Below are positions 7,338-10,771 of a stretch of DNA of 10,771 bases, in pieces. The position numbers were made by a program, and so were the translations under genes. Under the pieces are notes generated by a model, which was not told where the DNA came from, did no database searches, and saw nothing but the letters and a program-made list of their open reading frames with translations. The DNA comes from a bacterium BMS3Bbin02. Its GTDB lineage: Bacteria; Actinomycetota; Acidimicrobiia; Spongiisociales; UBA5794. The DNA is taken from NCBI GenBank assembly GCA_002898115.1, contig BDTL01000136.1, positions 1 through 10,771 on the forward strand, written 5' to 3'. Positions within the stretch are counted from its first letter, which is position 1. Each line of letters begins with the position of its first letter.

Positions 7338-7382
7338 TCGGTTCGTATATATTGGCACTCAGTGCCATATTATGCGAACCGA
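7338..7382. promoter_or_regulatory. 45-bp interrupted palindrome, probable TetR operator
   Basis: Centred on 7360. The inner arms TGGCACT (7353-7359) and AGTGCCA (7361-7367) are perfect. The outer arms TCGGTTCG (7338-7345) and CGAACCGA (7375-7382) are also perfect, with a further 3-bp ATA/TAT match between. It fills most of the gap between the divergent membrane gene and the TetR gene. It could be one long site or two nested sites, allowing a pair of dimers to cover both promoters. Confidence 0.8.
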
Positions 7383-7388
7383 TATACT
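7383..7388 (+). promoter_or_regulatory. Probable -10 box TATACT of the TetR gene
   Basis: TATACT ends six bases before the TetR ATG at 7395, so transcription would begin at or next to the start codon, giving a leaderless mRNA. The palindrome ends immediately before it, so bound repressor would block this promoter. No convincing -35 hexamer is visible; that region is occupied by the palindrome. Confidence 0.5.
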
Positions 7389-7394
7389 GCATTC

Positions 7395-7982
7395 ATGAGC
7401 GTCCGAGAGTCCAACAAGTTGCGCACCCGTCGGGCGTTGGCCGACTCGGCGGTGAGTCTCTTCAGCGAACACGGATACGACTCGATCACGATGGCCGATG
7501 TCGCCGCTGCCGCCGGAGTATCGCGACGCACCGCGTTTCGTTACTTTCCCGCCAAGGATGAGCTCCTCTTGGACTACTCGAAGCGGTGGATGGATGTCTT
7601 CGACGAATCCGTCGAGACAAACAAGGCGCTCCCCGTCGGTGAGCGGCTTCGTGTTGCCTCACATGCAATTGCGGACCATATCGAACAAGACCCGGAACCC
7701 CTGCGTCGAGCTTTTGCGCTGGTATCAACCCATCCGGCTATTGCTGCGAAATACGCCGCCGGGAACCAGGCTTGGATCGACCGAGTCGCTGCAGAGATTT
7801 CCGGTGGTCTGGAAACAACACCCGAGGTGGTGGTCCGCAGCCGCGTGCTCGCATCCGCGTTCATGGGCATGATCGACAGTGTGTGCATGCTCTGGGCCGA
7901 CGGCGACCAAGCCATGGGCCCGCTCCTCGATCACGGCTGTGACATTCTCGCCCCGTCGTTCCGACGATCCGCGACGTCGTAG
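7395..7982 (+). CDS. TetR-family transcriptional regulator
   Basis: A 195-residue regulator, usual TetR length. The N-terminal DNA-binding domain is clear: RRALADSAVSLFSEHGYDSI (12-31), then TMADVAAAAGVSRRTAFRYF (32-51) with the classic helix-turn-helix and F-R-Y-F, followed by PAKDELLLDY. The C-terminal part is the variable ligand-binding and dimer domain, and its ligand cannot be inferred. The ATG at 7395 follows the TATACT box. A reading starting at 7320 would run through the palindrome and is rejected. It probably represses itself and the divergent membrane/DUF2867-like pair. Its last 52 bases overlap the 3' end of the convergent array copy D. Confidence 0.92.
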   Translation: MSVRESNKLRTRRALADSAVSLFSEHGYDSITMADVAAAAGVSRRTAFRYFPAKDELLLDYSKRWMDVFDESVETNKALPVGERLRVASHAIADHIEQDPEPLRRAFALVSTHPAIAAKYAAGNQAWIDRVAAEISGGLETTPEVVVRSRVLASAFMGMIDSVCMLWADGDQAMGPLLDHGCDILAPSFRRSATS

Positions 7983-8578
7983 TCGCCGAGTCCCGGCCCT
8001 GGTTGCTCTATCCGAACATCTCTGCGCCAAGGCCGACGCCGAAACACCCGACGAGCGACCAGAAACCCCGCGACCCAGAGAACTTCCGCCGACAGAATGA
8101 GAACCAGGCCAAGCACCGCACTCTGAAAGTCACAACTGGAGTGCCCCAAACACGAAAGACCGACAGCGAACAAGCCCCAAAAGGCAGCGAGCGCACCAAC
8201 GCCGAACAGCGACACCGAGAACACGGCGCTGAAAAGAAATCCTGCCCCCCGTGACCCTGTGGAAGTCGGATCAGACTCCGGTCCCGCCGGACCCGTGCCA
8301 CGGCCCCGTGGACGTCGAGGCCCTCGTCTCAGAATGAGATACCCGATCGTCCCAACAACCTGAGCCAACAACACGAACCCGACTCCGCCAGCCACTCCAT
8401 CCGCCCGACACCCCGAAAACCAGGTATCCGACCAACAGGTTGTCGCCAACAGGTACCCACCTACACCGGCGAACACCGCGGCGCCACCGAGCATCAGCCC
8501 GGCGACCACTCCGGCTGCACCGAACGACGGATCTGATCGCTCCGGCACGCCTGCCTCGGCCTTCTCGTCTACTCGCAT
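7931..8578 (-). CDS. Array copy D: four-helix, four-cysteine membrane protein with extended tail
   Basis: A 215-residue protein, fourth and last of the tandem paralogues in transcription order. It starts MRVDEKAE. Helix 1 is about 23-45, a loop with CWSDTWFSGC (Cys48, Cys57) follows, then helix 2 about 63-83, an Arg/Pro/Gly-rich linker 84-112, helix 3 about 115-137, a loop with CLGHSSC (Cys143, Cys149), helix 4 about 153-175, and the basic block RRVFRRRPWRR. By the positive-inside rule the cysteine loops face outward and could form disulfides. It is preceded by GGAGGTGA seven bases before ATG 8578. Unlike its sisters it carries about 29 further residues, the last 17 or so encoded antisense to the TetR 3' end. 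It has the most Gly/Pro-rich linker. Function unknown. Confidence 0.8.
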   Translation of the reverse strand: MRVDEKAEAGVPERSDPSFGAAGVVAGLMLGGAAVFAGVGGYLLATTCWSDTWFSGCRADGVAGGVGFVLLAQVVGTIGYLILRRGPRRPRGRGTGPAGPESDPTSTGSRGAGFLFSAVFSVSLFGVGALAAFWGLFAVGLSCLGHSSCDFQSAVLGLVLILSAEVLWVAGFLVARRVFRRRPWRRDVRIEQPGPGLGDYDVADRRNDGARMSQP

Positions 8579-8613
8579 CGAATCGTCACCTCCGCGGCGC
8601 ATTGATCGATCCC
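8565..8613. repeat. Start-junction repeat, unit at copy D
   Basis: A 49-base stretch with the RTX end (IDQCAAEVTIRCE), the embedded ribosome site and the MRVDE codons of the next gene. Matches 9340-9388 and 10020-10068 with only a few differences. Confidence 0.75.
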
Positions 8614-8802
8614 TCCGCCACCATCGGCGACATCCTTGCCCACTCCACCATCGAGGACATCGTTACCCGAGTTACCGAGAAGAGAGTCATTGCCGGCAGC
8701 ACCAAAAGCAACGTCATCACCGGCACCGCCCTTGAGCGAGTCGCGATCCCGGCCACATGCAGCACGATCGGATACGACCGACGTCCTCAAGGCTCGGGTC
8801 AC
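8569..8802 (-). CDS. Short RTX-repeat ORF between array copies C and D
   Basis: A 77-codon frame with five RTX nonapeptides in a row: GGAGDDVAF, GAAGNDSLL, GNSGNDVLD, GGVGKDVAD and the partial GGGGIDQC, ending AAEVTIRCE. This is the calcium-binding GGxGxDxxx pattern of secreted RTX proteins, but there is no signal peptide and the first 24 residues match nothing I know. Its candidate GTG start overlaps the copy C stop (GTGA), and its TAG overlaps the copy D ATG by 10 bases, so it could be translated by coupling. It may equally be the leftover 3' end of a larger RTX gene carried along in tandem duplication. The codons for A-E-V-T contain the ribosome site of copy D. Confidence 0.55.
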   Translation of the reverse strand: MTRALRTSVVSDRAACGRDRDSLKGGAGDDVAFGAAGNDSLLGNSGNDVLDGGVGKDVADGGGGIDQCAAEVTIRCE

Positions 8803-9353
8803 TCCCGCTGAGCGTCATGTCGCCACGGCCGACGCCGGAATGCTCTCCGGGCGACCATGAACCCGACAAATCCAAGCCCCTCACCCAGAGCCAGGTAGGA
8901 AACACTGAGTACCACGTACCGGAACTCGCAGTACATACCGAGGAAGCAGATCGATACCGTCTCAACCAACCCAACAAGGAAGGACACCACACCCGACGCT
9001 ACTAACACCACTGCCAGCACGATCGCTAACCAAAACCAGAAACGGCTCGGCGTAACCAGACGAGACCCGGCACCGAACCGATCTCCGGCGAAGTTACGTC
9101 GCCGCGACGTCCTCCTCAGAATCGCGAACCCGATAACACCAGAAAGCTGAGCCAACAAGAAAAGACCAACAGCGTCGCCCGCCCCACTGTTGCGACAGCC
9201 CGAGTACCACCGGCCCTCCCAACACATCGTAGTCAAGGAGTACACAGACAACACGACGAGAGCGGCGGCGCCACCCAACAACAAGCCCCCAATCACGCGG
9301 GGAACAACAGCTCGGCTGGCCGAACCCGATTCAGCCCGGTCGTCTACTCGCAT
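8799..9353 (-). CDS. Array copy C: four-helix, four-cysteine membrane protein
   Basis: A 184-residue paralogue. MRVDDRAE start; helix 1 about 22-42; CWEGRWYSGC (Cys44, Cys53); helix 2 about 60-79; basic linker RRTSRRR; helix 3 about 106-128; CFLGMYC (Cys136, Cys142); helix 4 about 148-168; C-terminus RRAFRRRPWRHDAQRE. ATG 9353 has GGAGGT nine bases upstream, placed inside the RTX tail of the preceding unit. The stop overlaps the GTG of the following RTX ORF by 4 bp. Its last residues differ from copies A and B, which end NTPPEP(L/S)T. Product probably sits in the cytoplasmic membrane with both cysteine pairs outside. Function unknown. Confidence 0.8.
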   Translation of the reverse strand: MRVDDRAESGSASRAVVPRVIGGLLLGGAAALVVLSVYSLTTMCWEGRWYSGCRNSGAGDAVGLFLLAQLSGVIGFAILRRTSRRRNFAGDRFGAGSRLVTPSRFWFWLAIVLAVVLVASGVVSFLVGLVETVSICFLGMYCEFRYVVLSVSYLALGEGLGFVGFMVARRAFRRRPWRHDAQRE

Positions 9354-9388
9354 CGTATGGTGACCTCCGCGGCGCATTGATCTATCCC
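9340..9388. repeat. Start-junction repeat, unit at copy C
   Basis: Second instance of the 49-base start junction. It differs from 10020-10068 at three positions. Confidence 0.75.
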
Positions 9389-9454
9389 GGCACCCCCATC
9401 GCCACCGTCACCAGAAACAACGTCACTCCCACCATTCCCCTTGAGTACGGCGGG
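9344..9454 (-). pseudogene. RTX tail b: 36-codon RTX C-terminus in frame after the copy B stop
   Basis: Directly after the TAA of copy B the same frame continues open: PAVLK, GNGGSDVVS, GDGGD, GGAGIDQC, AAEVTIRCE, TAG. Compared with tail a it lacks exactly 22 codons (4+9+9), an in-frame loss within the RTX repeats. No start codon or ribosome site of its own is visible. The TAG overlaps the ATG of copy C by 10 bases. It is read here as a remnant of an RTX gene end kept by tandem duplication; stop-codon readthrough is an alternative. Confidence 0.55.
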
Positions 9455-9513
9455 TTACGTCGAAGGTTCCGGAGGGGTGTTGCGACGCCACGGCCGACGC
9501 CGAAACGCCCGCC
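9422..9513. repeat. Junction direct repeat, first unit (pairs with 10168-10259)
   Basis: Covers the last codons of copy B, its TAA stop and the start of RTX tail b. By direct comparison 89 of 92 positions match 10168-10259 (offset 746). Confidence 0.85.
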
Positions 9514-10033
9514 TAGCGACGAAGAATCCCACAACGCCGAAGACTTCTCCCAAGACAATGAAAGACACACCGACTATGACCTGAGCCACTCCACAATCGG
9601 ACGATAGCCAGCAGGCAAAAATCGCCGCCTCCGACGTACCCCAGACGAAGGAGGCCACACCCGCTCCCACGAGTACCAGGGCCACCACAATCATCAACCA
9701 AAACCTAAAGTGTCTCATCGGGGGCGGTCCCGACATGGCACCCTGACCCGGGGTGGAACTGCGACCCCTGCGTGAGGCGCGCCGCAGCCTTACAAACCCA
9801 ATAGAACCGAAAACCTGCGCCACGAAAACAGTACCAAGCGCACTCCCTAGCCTGGAAGTGCGGCATCCCGCGTACCAGCGGCCCTCCCAACACGTTGTTG
9901 CCAAGAAATACATAGCCAGGGCCACGAGGAGACCGGAACCGAGCAACAGCAACCGTGTGAACGTCACGCCCGACCCGACCCCACCCTCGGGCCGCCCAGC
10001 CTCCGATGATCCGGATTCTTCGTCTACTCGCAT
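9455..10033 (-). CDS. Array copy B: four-helix, four-cysteine membrane protein
   Basis: A 192-residue paralogue. MRVDEESG start with an acidic/Gly-rich N-terminus (1-23); helix 1 about 25-45; CWEGRWYAGC (Cys48, Cys57); helix 2 about 64-81; Arg-rich linker RLRRASRRGR and Pro/Gly stretch to 107; helix 3 about 110-131; CWLSSDC (Cys141, Cys147); helix 4 about 151-172; C-terminus RRAFRRRPWRRNTPPEPST. ATG 10033 follows GGAGGT within RTX tail a. The C-terminal codons and following sequence are almost identical to copy A, although the bodies differ widely. The TAA stop is followed in frame by RTX tail b. Function unknown. Confidence 0.8.
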   Translation of the reverse strand: MRVDEESGSSEAGRPEGGVGSGVTFTRLLLLGSGLLVALAMYFLATTCWEGRWYAGCRTSRLGSALGTVFVAQVFGSIGFVRLRRASRRGRSSTPGQGAMSGPPPMRHFRFWLMIVVALVLVGAGVASFVWGTSEAAIFACWLSSDCGVAQVIVGVSFIVLGEVFGVVGFFVARRAFRRRPWRRNTPPEPST

Positions 10034-10068
10034 CGTATCGTGACCTCCGCGGTGCACTGATCTATCCC
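10020..10068. repeat. Start-junction repeat, unit at copy B
   Basis: Third instance of the 49-base start junction. A fourth is cut by the right edge (10757-10771, the MRVDD codons of copy A). Confidence 0.75.
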
Positions 10069-10200
10069 ACCACCCCCATCGGCTGCATCGACACCTGCAC
10101 CACCCACCAGGGTATCGGCGCCGGGACCTCCGGCAAGAGTGTCATCGCCGTCGTCACCAAAGACAACGTCACTCCCGCGATTCCCCTTGAGTACGGCGGG
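10024..10200 (-). pseudogene. RTX tail a: 58-codon RTX C-terminus in frame after the copy A stop
   Basis: Immediately after the TAA of copy A the same frame reads PAVLK, then five RTX units GNRGSDVVF, GDDGDDTLA, GGPGADTLV, GGAGVDAAD, GGGGIDQC, and the shared end TAEVTIRCE, TAG. No ATG or ribosome site marks an independent gene; one in-frame GTG lies in the middle of the repeats. The TAG overlaps the copy B ATG. The repeat pattern is excellent, so it clearly derives from an RTX calcium-binding protein. Whether it is still translated is open. Confidence 0.6.
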
Positions 10201-10259
10201 TTACGTCAAAGGTTCCGGAGGGGTGTTGCGACGCCACGGCCGACGCCGAAACGCCCGCC
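10168..10259. repeat. Junction direct repeat, second unit (pairs with 9422-9513)
   Basis: Covers the last codons of copy A, its TAA stop and the start of RTX tail a. Three mismatches over 92 bases against 9422-9513, in contrast to the strongly diverged gene bodies on one side. Confidence 0.85.
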
Positions 10260-10770
10260 CCGCTACTAGGAACGCCGCAAAGACGAGACCCACGCCCACG
10301 GCAAGGACCAGCGCACCGTATAGAGTCCGATCTATAGGACAGGTCTGGCTATTCCAGCACGAAATGGAGACAGTGAGGCCACCCCAGAGGTAGGATGCCA
10401 TTCCAGCTGCGACCAGTAGCACGACCGATACGAGGGTTAGCCAAAACTGGAAGTGGTTCATCACCGCCGGTTTCGGCTCACCTTCTAGGGATTGTGATGA
10501 GGTGCGGTCCTGAATCTGCCGCGACACCCGTCTCATCTTCACGAAACCAATGAAACCGACGATCTGTGCCAACAAGATGAGGTCGGTCCCGTTCCCCGCC
10601 CTTTCAACTCGGCATCCCGGGTACCAACGACCATCCCAGCACGCCGTTGCGAAAAAATACCCAGCCAACACGACAAGCAACGCAGCAGCGGCAAACAACA
10701 AACGTTCAACCAGCCGCGACGGTTCGGCTTGACCGGTCAAACCCGGTCCGGCCTGGTCATCTACTCGCAT
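10201..10770 (-). CDS. Array copy A: four-helix, four-cysteine membrane protein
   Basis: A 189-residue paralogue whose ATG (10770-10768) lies one base from the window edge, so its ribosome site is outside. MRVDDQAG start; helix 1 about 24-42; CWDGRWYPGC (Cys44, Cys53); helix 2 about 62-78; linker KMRRVSRQIQDRTSSQS; helix 3 about 108-129; CWNSQTC (Cys138, Cys144); helix 4 about 150-171; C-terminus GRAFRRRPWRRNTPPEPLT. Start position is supported by the MRVD(D/E) alignment with the three other copies. Followed in frame by RTX tail a. By analogy another RTX sequence, perhaps the full gene, should lie just upstream. Function unknown. Confidence 0.8.
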   Translation of the reverse strand: MRVDDQAGPGLTGQAEPSRLVERLLFAAAALLVVLAGYFFATACWDGRWYPGCRVERAGNGTDLILLAQIVGFIGFVKMRRVSRQIQDRTSSQSLEGEPKPAVMNHFQFWLTLVSVVLLVAAGMASYLWGGLTVSISCWNSQTCPIDRTLYGALVLAVGVGLVFAAFLVAGRAFRRRPWRRNTPPEPLT

Positions 10771-10771
10771 C

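Noticed and set aside
7352..7368. TTGGCACTC resembling half of the CIRCE element (TTAGCACTC) for HrcA
   Set aside because: The two halves meet with a one-base centre rather than the 9-base spacer of CIRCE, and no heat-shock gene is adjacent. A TetR site fits better.
6787..7392. 201-codon minus-strand frame overlapping the four-helix gene
   Set aside because: Shifted shadow of the four-helix membrane protein, running through the palindrome; no domain character.
8579..8602. In-frame upstream start extensions (MRRGGDDS-type) of array copies at 8602, 9377 and 10057
   Set aside because: The ribosome site GGAGGT lies inside these codons, so the MRVD ATG downstream is the real start in each copy.
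8565..10771. Direct repeats considered as a CRISPR array or integron attachment sites
   Set aside because: Spacing is about 700 bp, the repeats are coding junctions (RTX end plus gene start), and no integrase or Cas gene is present.

Overview
The window is GC-rich, protein-dense bacterial chromosome with many GTG/TTG starts, frequent 4-bp ATGA/GTGA gene overlaps and several promoter-like -10 boxes almost touching start codons. With a TetR regulator, a DUF2867-like protein and System I cytochrome c maturation genes, this points to an actinobacterium, possibly Acidimicrobiia-like. The lineage is inferred from gene style and is not proven.

Left part (1-5144): a minus-strand operon ccmA-ccmB-ccmC (ccmC cut by the window edge) encodes the heme-export part of cytochrome c maturation. 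It is divergent from trxA, a thioredoxin. A long perfect-looking hairpin separates trxA from a convergent minus-strand operon tldD-tldE-(DUF2007-like small protein), which is translationally coupled throughout. TldD carries the HExxxH zinc-protease motif and TldE lacks it, as expected for the heterodimer.

Middle part (5145-7982): a plus-strand multi-pass membrane protein of unknown function converges on, and overlaps by 29 bp, a DUF2867-like gene. That gene lies just downstream of a four-helix membrane protein. The two minus-strand genes are divergent from a TetR regulator, and a 45-bp interrupted palindrome sits between them. This looks like a self-regulated TetR module.

Right part (7931-10771): the most unusual region. 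Four tandem, diverged copies of a four-helix membrane protein lie on the minus strand. All start MRVD, all carry C-x8-C in the first outside loop and C-x5-C in the second, and all have an FRRRPWR-type basic tail. Between successive copies are short stretches coding the C-terminal end of an RTX (GGxGxDxxx nonapeptide) calcium-binding protein, each ending in GIDQC(A/T)AEVTIRCE and a TAG that overlaps the next ATG. In two of three cases the RTX stretch continues in the same frame directly after the TAA stop of the preceding membrane gene. Junction sequences are far more alike between copies than the gene bodies. The array continues beyond the right edge. I do not recognise this system. No tRNA, rRNA, CRISPR array or transposase was seen, and no gap above 300 bases lacks a gene.
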